From JAIBCL01 sp031411695 (GTDB lineage Bacteria > Verrucomicrobiota > Verrucomicrobiia > Verrucomicrobiales > Verrucomicrobiaceae), in contig JANOBO010000283.1 in assembly GCA_031411695.1 (NCBI GenBank), positions 1 to 13,088 of the forward strand: a DNA stretch of 13,088 nt, in the 5' to 3' direction. Shown here in pieces: positions 1 through 6,215 of the stretch. The translations under genes and the position numbers were made by a program. The notes under the pieces were generated by a model. It had not been told where the DNA came from, did not search any database, and saw nothing but the letters and a program-made list of their open reading frames with translations. Within the stretch, counting starts at the first letter, position 1, and each line of letters starts with the position of its first letter.

Positions 1-115
1 CCGCGGTCTCCTGCGCCACCTCTTGCTGCCGACGTCGAAGCGTCTGCACGCCAGCCTCATGGCGGAGCCAGCGATCACGAAGTGAATCAGGGAGTGAATC
101 AATCTGAGCGGTCAC
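1..115 (-). CDS. Partial hypothetical CDS running off the left edge
   Basis: On the minus strand an open frame runs from a GTG at 115 to the window edge, giving 38 codons. The translation is charged and helix-like (VTAQIDSLPDSL, then RDRWLRHEAGVQTLRRRQQE), which reads like real protein rather than GC-rich noise. The GTG overlaps the TGA stop (114-112) of another minus-strand frame as GTGA, the arrangement seen in translationally coupled genes. No family is recognised, and only the N-terminus is visible, so the product cannot be named. The start is uncertain because the frame stays open upstream to a double stop (TGA TAG, 130-125). Confidence 0.35.
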   Translation of the reverse strand, partial: MTAQIDSLPDSLRDRWLRHEAGVQTLRRRQQEVAQETA

Positions 116-127
116 GGCGGAAGACTA

Positions 128-508
128 TCACTCGTCATCCCCCCCGCAAGAACCGCTATCGCGCCACACGCCTGCGACCTTCTTCGCTCGACGGGTGGCA
201 AGCAGCGATTCAGCCATCCCTGCTCTCGTCGCGGTGCTCGTTCGCCTTGAGGGGCGGTAAGCGGATCGGGATCGCTCAGGATGCCCTCTGACAGTCCAAA
301 CACACGCTGCCATACGTTGCCTTTTGGCGTCCGGATCTGCTGCGTCGGGCTCGGGTTCACCCTTGAGCGCGAGGTGCTCGTGCCAGCGTCGCACATCGCA
401 GTGGAGACTGTGATAGCACTGCCGCCATCTGGCCGCCTCACGCTGCGCGTCATCGAGCCAGCGGATGAGATCAAGACGATCAACTTCCGCGTGGCACCTG
501 GGGCGCAT
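128..508 (-). CDS. Possible truncated hypothetical CDS
   Basis: A minus-strand frame of up to 126 codons. The first 65 or so residues look like genuine protein (for example DLIRWLDDAQREAARWRQ followed by LHCDVRRWHEHLALKGEPEP), while the last 50 are arginine/serine-rich and look like out-of-frame translation. A frameshift near residue 70 is possible. Its 5' end meets the glutathionyl-hydroquinone reductase scrap on the opposite strand near 495, so the start was probably lost at a rearrangement junction. No family is recognised. A second minus-strand frame, 483-112, overlaps it and ends in the GTGA overlap with the left-edge gene. Which of the two was translated cannot be decided by eye. Confidence 0.25.
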   Translation of the reverse strand: MRPRCHAEVDRLDLIRWLDDAQREAARWRQCYHSLHCDVRRWHEHLALKGEPEPDAADPDAKRQRMAACVWTVRGHPERSRSAYRPSRRTSTATRAGMAESLLATRRAKKVAGVWRDSGSCGGDDE

Positions 509-662
509 CGTGGACTACCGGCACGTGCACGGCTATCTCCTCGACCTCTACAGCAAGCCCGGCATTGCCGGCACCGTGAACGTCGACCACACCAAGCGCC
601 ATTACTACTCCACCCACGCCGACATGAACCCCAAGCGCATGGCCGCGGGGGATTTTAGATAA
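495..662 (+). pseudogene. C-terminal remnant of a glutathionyl-hydroquinone reductase (YqjG/ECM4-type)
   Basis: About 55 codons ending in TAA at 660-662 match the C-terminus of the YqjG/ECM4/PcpF family, glutathione-S-transferase-fold enzymes that reduce glutathionyl-hydroquinones. Recognisable landmarks in order are GRIVDYRHVHGYL, then LDLYSKPGIAGTVN, then DHTKRHYYSTHADMNPKR; the family normally shows RDLYQxPGVAxTVxxxHIKRHYYxSHxxINP here. The remaining roughly 270 residues, including the thioredoxin-fold domain with the catalytic cysteine, are missing. Upstream of about 495 the reading frame no longer resembles the family and minus-strand coding-like sequence begins, so this is a 5'-truncated relic. 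The call rests on family recall, not on an alignment. Confidence 0.7.
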
Positions 663-729
663 GGCGAGGCCCGCACGCGACATCAGCCTCACGCGGGCGA
701 TGGCACTTTTCGGGCGAGGAGCGGGTAAC

Positions 730-834
730 CATACTTTTGTCACGATTTGCTCCCCGGCACCTTCCTGCCTATCGACAGTCAGATTGCCGGACGATTCCCG
801 GAACCATGAGGGGCCACTGCCTGAAAAAAGTATG
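730..834. repeat. 105-bp MITE-like element with terminal inverted repeats
   Basis: The left end reads CATACTTTTGTCA (730-742). The right end read on the minus strand from 834 is CATACTTTTTTCA, a 12 of 13 match in inverted orientation. A third copy of the left end lies at 4432-4444, and its similarity to this copy continues for about 20 more bases. No obvious target duplication flanks it. The last 18 or so codons of the minus-strand gene that ends at 779 lie inside the element, so the element appears to have supplied that gene's stop codon. It could be a non-autonomous transposon or a solo pair of IS ends. Confidence 0.45.
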
Positions 835-1429
835 CTAGCCAAAAAGCTTTTCCGCGTGAAGAGAATTTATCTTCATCACAACGCAGGCCCACAGTTGCGT
901 TTTGGCGGCTGTATATCTCAGCAACTTGGTCTAGAAACCTTTGCTCGTTATGTTCGAGCCTTTCTTCAGCATACTGCCGTTGCTCTTGTGATTCCCCCGA
1001 CCGCCACCACGTCCCACATGTGTTGCAGATCTGACCATACCCCATAAACAATCCATATCGGGAGAAACCCAGAAGTTCCTTGCTTGCTCCACCCGCCGCG
1101 AGAAACTGATCGAGGTCATCTTCATTACTTACTCGCTCCACGTCTCGCAGGGCCGCTTCGCAGTTATACATGTGCTTAAGCTCGCATTGTATAACTGCAT
1201 TTTGCCGCGGTAAGACAAGAATCGCGTCCCTTCGAATATTCCCTGAGGTTGTCTTGATGCTGCACTCTGGGTAAATGATCCCTCCATTTTCGTGTGCATA
1301 GCGAGCGAGTTCAATTAGCAAAATGTTTTCATGCGGCCACGTTGTCGATGGCCAAAAATAAGACAAAGATTGAGAGAGATTTCCGTATACCGAGTCAATT
1401 ACAGAAAGTGCCCAATTTGATGTGAGCAT
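779..1429 (-). CDS. Hypothetical protein with a possible PD-(D/E)XK nuclease-like core
   Basis: Encodes 216 residues from an ATG at 1429. No named family is recognised. Residues 33-90 contain a pattern like the PD-(D/E)XK nuclease fold: a helix with E40, then RRDAILVL (D68) and, after a short turn, AVIQCELK (E83, K85), i.e. D, about 14 residues, then ExK at the end of a hydrophobic strand. A CxxC pair (CNTCGTWW) and a charged helix follow. There is no signal peptide, so it is likely cytoplasmic. No Shine-Dalgarno site is visible. It lies 60 bp downstream of the LprI-like gene on the same strand. The C-terminal 18 or so residues come from the MITE-like element at 730-834, so the protein may be truncated or carry an altered tail. 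The nuclease reading is inference. Confidence 0.6.
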   Translation of the reverse strand: MLTSNWALSVIDSVYGNLSQSLSYFWPSTTWPHENILLIELARYAHENGGIIYPECSIKTTSGNIRRDAILVLPRQNAVIQCELKHMYNCEAALRDVERVSNEDDLDQFLAAGGASKELLGFSRYGLFMGYGQICNTCGTWWRSGESQEQRQYAEERLEHNEQRFLDQVAEIYSRQNATVGLRCDEDKFSSRGKAFWLAYFFQAVAPHGSGNRPAI

Positions 1430-1489
1430 AGTTGGTGACTATATGGGGAATCTTCGATGCTTTCGGCATTCCTCTCTTTGAGTGCGGCT

Positions 1490-2401
1490 CTACGGCTCGA
1501 ATACCAACTTTTCAATCTTAAAGCGCAGGAACTTCGCGAGCACACGAATCTGGGCCAGATCACTCTCTGATTTTACTTCTGCTCGCGCTATCAGCGGATT
1601 CTCCAATGACAAAAACGTGATCGGAGGATTTAAATCTGTGAAAAGCATTCTGGTGAAATAGAACACCTCATTCGCACGTAATAGGCTAGACGCTTGGTCA
1701 TTCGATCTTTTGGTACGCGTGTCGAATTCCTGCTCAAGCCTTCCGTCAACTTCGGCAAAGTCATTTAGAGTGGAAATCGTACCACGGAGTGCCTTCAGGG
1801 TTTTCTCGTCTGAATTTCGATACTTCGTGACATAGGTGGTACAGTTGGAATTCGTGAGCGCCCAAAGGCCAAGCAAATGAATTTTGTCAGCCGGATTTAA
1901 AGGTGAATCACCGTTCCCGCTTTTGCCACGGAGAGGATTCTGGGTGTCAGCCGCTGGCTCCTCCTCAATGACTTCGGCTTTGAGAGATACCGAACCGCCC
2001 AACTCGGCTATGCGTCTAATCAAGTATTGGCTTTTCCGCTCGGCAAGTTGAGTTCCATAGCTGCGGCGATAGACGTCCATTGGATTCTCTCCGGGACCCA
2101 AGGAGAATTCCGTTTTTAGGTGATGCTCGACATACTTGAGCCATGACCGTTGTGCTTCTCTAAGATCTTGAAGGTACTCGTGATCAGATGCGTGTTTTAT
2201 CAATTGGTTCTGGTATGCGTCGTTTAAGGCAGCGTCTAGCACCGCAAGTTTCGCTTCCGAAGATTGAATGTTTCCATCAACGGATTGCCCTGTCACTATG
2301 GAGCTACCATAGATCAAATTTCCCGCTACCAAGATCATTATTAGTGAGGAAAACGATGGCATACTTGATCGAAAGGGGGCGTTGAAAGGGCGCGGAAACA
2401 A
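1490..2401 (-). CDS. Exported protein with LprI-like (DUF1311) domain
   Basis: Encodes 303 residues from a TTG at 2401, or 290 from an ATG at 2362; neither has a good ribosome binding site. The longer form gives the signal sequence a basic n-region (arginines at positions 4 and 11) before the hydrophobic stretch SSLIMILVAGNLIYG. Residues about 50-135 resemble the lysozyme-inhibitor LprI N-terminal/DUF1311 family: AVLDAALNDAYQNQL, then a QRSWLKYVEHH segment, then a helix running to RRIAEL. The C-terminal 150 residues (two cysteines at most, several charged helices) are not recognised. The likely location is periplasmic or outer-membrane-associated. It may be co-transcribed with the nuclease-like gene 60 bp downstream. 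A role as lysozyme inhibitor is not shown; the domain is widespread in proteins of unknown function. Confidence 0.65.
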   Translation of the reverse strand: MFPRPFNAPFRSSMPSFSSLIMILVAGNLIYGSSIVTGQSVDGNIQSSEAKLAVLDAALNDAYQNQLIKHASDHEYLQDLREAQRSWLKYVEHHLKTEFSLGPGENPMDVYRRSYGTQLAERKSQYLIRRIAELGGSVSLKAEVIEEEPAADTQNPLRGKSGNGDSPLNPADKIHLLGLWALTNSNCTTYVTKYRNSDEKTLKALRGTISTLNDFAEVDGRLEQEFDTRTKRSNDQASSLLRANEVFYFTRMLFTDLNPPITFLSLENPLIARAEVKSESDLAQIRVLAKFLRFKIEKLVFEP

Positions 2402-2538
2402 ATCGCGAATGAATGGGCTCGGCGCTTAATCGCGTGGAATTCTGGTATTTCCATTCATCGTACGCCATCAATTTCAGATTGTTTTGACAGTGACGTATTC
2501 GATCAAAGCGGGTTCTAAGACGATGATCAAGAAGGAAA

Positions 2539-2848
2539 ATGACGAATTGGGAGGCGCCGGGACCGGTGGGCGCCGGCGGGGACCCGTTGTTTGCCGATCT
2601 GGATCTGACCGTGACGAATCTGCCTGCGGGATCCCGGCTGCGGGTGGCCGGGGCTGTCGTAACACGGGCGTCCCGCCCGTGAGTGTTTCGGGCGTCTCGC
2701 CCGGAACTGTTGCAGGCGGGACGCCAGCAACACACACAGCCGGGACGGGCTGTGTTACGCGGATGCCCTGGCGGGGGTCAATTCCACGCGCCTGCGCGGG
2801 GCCAACGCCCGGATCGTCTCTGGCGGCATAATCCGCGTGGGGGGATGA
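2539..2848 (+). pseudogene. Gene scrap interrupted by a palindromic repeat
   Basis: From an ATG at 2539 a frame reads DPLFADLDLTVTNLPAGSRL and continues RVAGAV before it enters the repeat at 2659 and stops at 2680-2682. On the far side of the repeat another frame resumes protein-like sequence (ADALAGVNSTRLRGANARIV, then SGGIIRVGG) and ends in TGA at 2846-2848. The two halves are offset by one base, which fits insertion of a 100-bp element (100 is not a multiple of 3). The NLPAGSRLRV segment resembles a fibronectin-III-like strand found in bacterial surface or phage-tail proteins, but that is a weak impression. It is read as a decayed gene fragment rather than a working gene. Confidence 0.3.
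2659..2758. repeat. 100-bp four-hairpin palindromic repeat (GGCGTCCCGCC type)
   Basis: Four consecutive hairpins are visible: CACGGGCG/CGCCCGTG (2663-2681, loop TCC), CGGGCG/CGCCCG (2689-2703, loop TCT), GTTGCAGGCG/CGCCAGCAAC (2709-2731, loop GGA, one A-A mismatch), and ACACAGCC/GGCTGTGT (2734-2755). The whole is bounded by inverted termini GTAACAC (2659-2665) and GTGTTAC (2752-2758). The minus-strand translation contains HGRDARVT, a peptide signature I recall from spurious reading of dispersed GC-rich repeats in Verrucomicrobia genomes. It is a REP-like interspersed element, and here it splits a coding-like sequence. Confidence 0.7.
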
Positions 2849-2895
2849 GGTCGCGATGCGTTCACCGGACGGCTTCCTTCCAACGCGCCGCGATG

Positions 2896-3765
2896 GATTC
2901 CGCCAGAGCGAATCTTGATGGGGAGCTTTGGAGATGGGACAGGAGGCAAGGCATCGCATACCTTGGCTCCGGAAACGGGACCCGTGGCTGCGGAGAGCTG
3001 AAACATGGCTCCGGGGCCTGGGACGGAGGCTACGCTTCGCTGACGAGGATTTACCGAATCGAGGGCCGTGACTTCCCACCGGCGTTGCGTGACTCCCCCT
3101 GCGCGATCCTTGACTGCATCGAATCATTCCGTCCTGAGGCGTTTCGATTTTGGAGATCCCCGGAGCCATGAGGTGGCAGCCTTTCCCTATTCCGTATCTC
3201 TTTGAAACGATTCCGTAGTCTAGCACCTTGATTCAGTGACTGAATAGTCTCGCTCCCTCACGGGCCCGGCTCGATCCGTCGTCACCCCGACGCATTCGGT
3301 TACTATCCAACGCATTTCCTGGTTCCCTAGAGCGACTCTGCAGTCCGGTGACTCGATTCTGTGTCTAGCTCAGCCTTTCCCGTGACCATGGAAGCCGATT
3401 CGGCAAGAGTTGTACTCGATTCCGTAATGACAGGACCCATTTCATGCATCTCGACACATGAATCTGACACATTTGGACGCGATTCAGACACATCTGATCG
3501 TGATTCCGACACATTGGCAAGCGATTCAGACACGTCCCGACGCTATTCAGACAGGTTGATACACGATTCCGACACATCGGCACGCGATTCCGACACATAG
3601 ATACGCGATTCGGACACATCGGCACGAGATTCGGACACATCGGCACGCGATTCAGGCACGTCGGAATGCGATCCCTTGGTGTTGGAATCGCTCGCGGTCA
3701 TCACGAAACCCCGCCCTTTAATGTCGGAACCCCACCTTTTAATGCCGGAATCGCGCTGCAAGGGT
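2896..3765. repeat. Degenerate tandem array with a 21-bp period (about 41 units)
   Basis: The best-preserved part is ten consecutive 21-bp units at 3460-3669, with consensus near GATTCxGACACATCGGCACGC. Extending backwards in 21-bp steps, the GATTC-like start recurs at 3439, 3418, 3397, 3376, 3355, 3334 and 3313. After one 20-bp unit (3293-3312) it recurs at 3272, 3251, 3230, 3209, 3188, 3167, 3146 and 3125. The same phase continues through GGCTCC/GGCTGC/GGCTAC units at 2965, 2986, 3007 and 3028 to units at 2896, 2917 and 2938. Forward, GTCGGAA/GTTGGAA/GCCGGAA recur at 3660, 3681, 3723 and 3744. Because 21 is a multiple of 3, one frame on each strand reads as a heptapeptide repeat (minus strand SESRADV-like, plus strand RDSDTSA-like), with stops at several units. 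It is probably non-coding now. Confidence 0.85.
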
Positions 3766-3826
3766 CCACTGACCCGAGCAACCGAAGGCAGCGCTCATGC
3801 TGTAGCATCGGTCCCGTGGCCGGTGT

Positions 3827-4315
3827 TCAGGATTGTTCGACAGGCTGCGAATCCCCGATTTCGGATGCCCCGGGAAGGACGGCGGCATACACACTTCCGA
3901 TTCTTCCTGCCCGGATCTTCACGACTCTGACCTTCCCCTTGCGAACCATGCCCTTGACCCAGCTTTTGATCGCGTCCTTGGAGAGGCACCCATGCACGCT
4001 GTATGTGGCACGTGCGAGATCCTCCAGGATGAAACCGGCCGGTGGCATCGTGGCGAGTGCATCCGTCAGCCGTTCCCCCGCTGGTTTAAGCTGAGGGATC
4101 GGCATGGGGCTGCGGGGAGGCGTGCCGGGTGCGCTGGTTGCCGAGATCCCCAGTCCAGCGGCCGACGCCGATCCCCCAAGGAAGCCAAGGCCCTCTACCC
4201 CCATCTTCTGATACTCCACCACCAACGCCTTCACCCGCTTCACCATCTCCAGATCAGCCGCCAGCCTGGCTTCAAGCTGAGTCAGGCCATCAACGGACAA
4301 ATCGGAAAGGTGCAT
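3827..4315 (-). CDS. Small hypothetical protein, coiled-coil plus possible winged-helix
   Basis: Encodes 162 residues from an ATG at 4315; no strong Shine-Dalgarno site is seen. Three segments are visible: an N-terminal charged helix likely to form a coiled coil (residues 8-41, TQLEARLAADLEMVKRVKAL), a glycine/alanine/proline-rich linker (about 45-80), and a compact C-terminal domain (about 80-148) containing FILEDLARATY, LSKDAIKSWVKGMVRKGKV and a final strand pair ending VYAAVLP. The last has the helix-turn-helix and wing spacing of a small winged-helix domain, so DNA binding is possible but unproven. There is no signal peptide. It stands alone between the IS element upstream and the 21-bp array downstream; its stop lies 60-odd bases before the array begins. 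Confidence 0.55.
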   Translation of the reverse strand: MHLSDLSVDGLTQLEARLAADLEMVKRVKALVVEYQKMGVEGLGFLGGSASAAGLGISATSAPGTPPRSPMPIPQLKPAGERLTDALATMPPAGFILEDLARATYSVHGCLSKDAIKSWVKGMVRKGKVRVVKIRAGRIGSVYAAVLPGASEIGDSQPVEQS

Positions 4316-4431
4316 GGGAAATAATGAATCGAAAAATCGGATTTATCGAATTAAATCGCATTGAAGGCCGTTTGGCAATCCGAAAATGCCTCTCGTTAAG
4401 GCGGCACGGAGGCAATCCGTGATCTGAAAAA

Positions 4432-4444
4432 CATACTTTTGTCA
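4432..4444 (+). repeat. Third copy of the CATACTTTTGTCA element end
   Basis: Identical over 13 bases to 730-742. The following 20 bases match the corresponding bases after 742 at about 14 positions, up to the point where the IS4-family inverted repeat starts (4463). It may mark a second copy of the MITE-like element into which, or beside which, the IS inserted. Confidence 0.45.
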
Positions 4445-4462
4445 AGAATCGTTCCCTGACAC

Positions 4463-4480
4463 GAATGGCACTGAAATAAG
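4463..4480 (+). repeat. IS left inverted repeat
   Basis: GAATGGCACTGAAATAAG, perfectly inverted relative to 5981-5998. Confidence 0.85.
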
Positions 4481-4534
4481 GCATGTTTGGGACAAAAAAT
4501 GAAGGCCTGGCGCAGTGCGTTTCGTTGATAACCG

Positions 4535-5977
4535 ATGCCTGCCACGACGCGCTGTTTCCCTGGGTTTCATCGGCATCTTTTTGGACGCAAACCCGTCGGC
4601 AAACCTGAACAGTTGCAGCGCAAAGCGCGGGAGGCCGATGCACTTTGCCTGACGCAACTGCACACGCTGTTTGAAGACGTTCTGCCATCCTGGCTGGCAA
4701 CGTTCAAGACCACGCGCGGCACCAACAGCCGGCACAGCATCTACACGCCGTTGGTGACCTTCTGGGCTTTCCTCTCGCAGGTCCTTGATGCCGACGGGTC
4801 ATGCCGCCGCGCTGTCACGCGCGTGCAGACGCTCTGCTCCGCGCTGGGTCTGGCGTTGCCCAAGGAAGACACGGGGGCTTACTGCATCGCGCGCACACGT
4901 CTGCCGATGCGCGTGCTCTTGAAAGTGTTCTACTTCATCGTGCAGCGACTCACCGCACTGCCACGCGAAGGGCGGCGCATCGTGGTCATGGACGGCACCA
5001 GCATCCGCATGCCCGACAGCGCTGAGAACGCCGCGGCTTACTCCTACACACCGAACCAGAAGCCGGGATGCGGCTTTCCTTTGATGCAGTTGCTCGGCCT
5101 GTTCGATCTGGCCACGGGCGCATGGCTGGCGGCCATCAAGAGCAAAACCAAGGCGCACGACGCACGCCTCGCCTGGAAGATGCTCAAGCACTTGCGCAAA
5201 GGCGACATCCTGCTGGCCGATCGCGCGTTCTGCTCCTATGCCTTCATCACCGCGTGTCAGCGCAAAGGCGTTGATGTCGTCATGCGCCTGCACCAAGCGC
5301 GCGACCCGCAACTGGACAAGGGCAAACGCATCGGTCCCAACGACTGGCACATCTCATGGAGCCGCCCCACGCAATGCGCCAAAGGCCAGCATCCAGCGCA
5401 GCACGCCGCACTGCCAGTCACCCTGCCGTTGCGTCTGGTGCAGGTGCAAAGCAACGCCCCAGGCTATCGCACACATGACATCAAGATCATCACCACGCTG
5501 CGTGATCCCGCCGCACATCACGCCCTGCAGATCGCCGCGTGGTATCAGCGCCGCTGGCAGGTGGAGCTGTATTTTGACGACATCAAAACCAGCCTGTGCA
5601 TGGACGCCTTGCGCTGCAAGACGCCGCACACCATCGCGCGCGAACTGCTCATGCACATGATCGCGTACAACCTCGTGCGCCACCTCATCATCAGTGCCGA
5701 GCCAATGCGTGAACTTGAAGCGCGCGATGCGCTGTCCTTCAAAGGCACGATGGATCGCCTGGATCAATGGCAATGGACCATCTGGAGCGCACCCAACGCC
5801 AAGCACGCACGTCGAAGACGCGACGACCTGCTGCAAACCATCGCTAACGATCCAGTCATCAAACGCCCCGGCCGCAAGGAGCCGCGCGTGTGCAAGGACC
5901 GCCAAAACAAGTTCACACTGATGACCAAACCACGTCGCCTTTACGACTCAACCGACGATGTTGCCCACGCTGCTTGA
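4535..5977 (+). CDS. IS4-family DDE transposase
   Basis: Encodes 480 residues, within the normal size of IS4-family transposases, which cut and paste their own element with a DDE/RNase H-like catalytic core. All three catalytic residues are visible: D153 in VVMDGTSIRMPD, D229 in ILLADRAFCSY, and E344 in YQRRWQVELYFDDIK. The last matches the family signature Y-x2-R-x3-E-x6-K (YREK) exactly. The ATG at 4535 is the first start after an in-frame TAA at 4529-4531; there is no clear ribosome binding site, common for transposases kept at low expression. The gene ends three bases before the right inverted repeat. There is no frameshift or internal stop, so it should be functional. Confidence 0.93.
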   Translation: MPATTRCFPGFHRHLFGRKPVGKPEQLQRKAREADALCLTQLHTLFEDVLPSWLATFKTTRGTNSRHSIYTPLVTFWAFLSQVLDADGSCRRAVTRVQTLCSALGLALPKEDTGAYCIARTRLPMRVLLKVFYFIVQRLTALPREGRRIVVMDGTSIRMPDSAENAAAYSYTPNQKPGCGFPLMQLLGLFDLATGAWLAAIKSKTKAHDARLAWKMLKHLRKGDILLADRAFCSYAFITACQRKGVDVVMRLHQARDPQLDKGKRIGPNDWHISWSRPTQCAKGQHPAQHAALPVTLPLRLVQVQSNAPGYRTHDIKIITTLRDPAAHHALQIAAWYQRRWQVELYFDDIKTSLCMDALRCKTPHTIARELLMHMIAYNLVRHLIISAEPMRELEARDALSFKGTMDRLDQWQWTIWSAPNAKHARRRRDDLLQTIANDPVIKRPGRKEPRVCKDRQNKFTLMTKPRRLYDSTDDVAHAA

Positions 5978-5980
5978 TGT

Positions 5981-5998
5981 CTTATTTCAGTGCCATTC
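5981..5998 (-). repeat. IS right inverted repeat
   Basis: CTTATTTCAGTGCCATTC, the exact reverse complement of the left end at 4463-4480. Confidence 0.85.
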
Positions 5999-6006
5999 AC
6001 TCCTGA

Positions 6007-6037
6007 CCCCTTCCGCCCCCTTCCGCCCCCTTCCGCC
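6007..6037. repeat. Short 10-bp tandem repeat, three copies
   Basis: TTCCGCCCCC occurs at 6011-6020 and 6021-6030 and is followed by a partial third copy TTCCGCC (6031-6037), directly next to the right end of the IS. It has no visible role and could be replication slippage. The rest of the 5999-6196 interval holds only a 15-codon frame (6068-6115) too short to support. Confidence 0.6.
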
Positions 6038-6196
6038 GATGATCACTGCTGCTGACCCCATCCGATCATGGACCGCCTGAATGAACTGATCACCGAGGTG
6101 CAGCGTGCGCCATGAGGGAGGGCGGGGCAGCACGGCCGCCACGGCGTTGGATCGGGTCCTTCAAATCGAAAATGGGGAGTGGTCTGACGAGACACA

Positions 6197-6215
6197 CGCG
6201 CTCCTGCCGAGCGCG
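6197..6215 (-). terminator. Hairpin directly after the amidohydrolase stop
   Basis: A perfect 7-bp stem, CGCGCTC (6197-6203) and GAGCGCG (6209-6215), with a 5-base loop, abuts the stop codon of the minus-strand gene. There is no T-tract after it on the minus strand, so it is at best a weak or Rho-assisted terminator, or an RNA-stabilising hairpin. Confidence 0.35.

Larger units (their letters stand above)
4463..5998 (+). mobile_element. IS4-family insertion sequence, apparently complete
   Basis: An 18-bp perfect terminal inverted repeat, GAATGGCACTGAAATAAG at 4463-4480 and its reverse complement at 5981-5998, encloses one transposase gene in an element of about 1536 bp. The hexamer CCTGAC occurs just outside both ends (4455-4460 and 6002-6007), two to three bases from the repeats, and is a candidate but unproven target duplication if the true ends lie slightly further out. 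The intact reading frame and perfect repeats suggest recent arrival and possible activity. Confidence 0.85.

Noticed and set aside
2474..3226. 250-codon minus-strand frame
   Set aside because: It crosses the four-hairpin repeat and the 21-bp array, is rich in R, S, P and G, and has no domain or credible start. Openness follows from GC content and the 21-bp period.
3460..3669. Possible CRISPR array
   Set aside because: The 21-bp units are directly abutting with no unique spacers between repeats, and no cas genes are present. It is a simple tandem array.
4799..5905. Minus-strand frames inside the IS element
   Set aside because: Opposite to an intact DDE transposase with all catalytic residues; no independent support.
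6068..6115. 15-codon frame MDRLNELITEVQRAP after the IS
   Set aside because: Too short, no ribosome binding site and no recognised relative; could be a gene scrap but cannot be supported.
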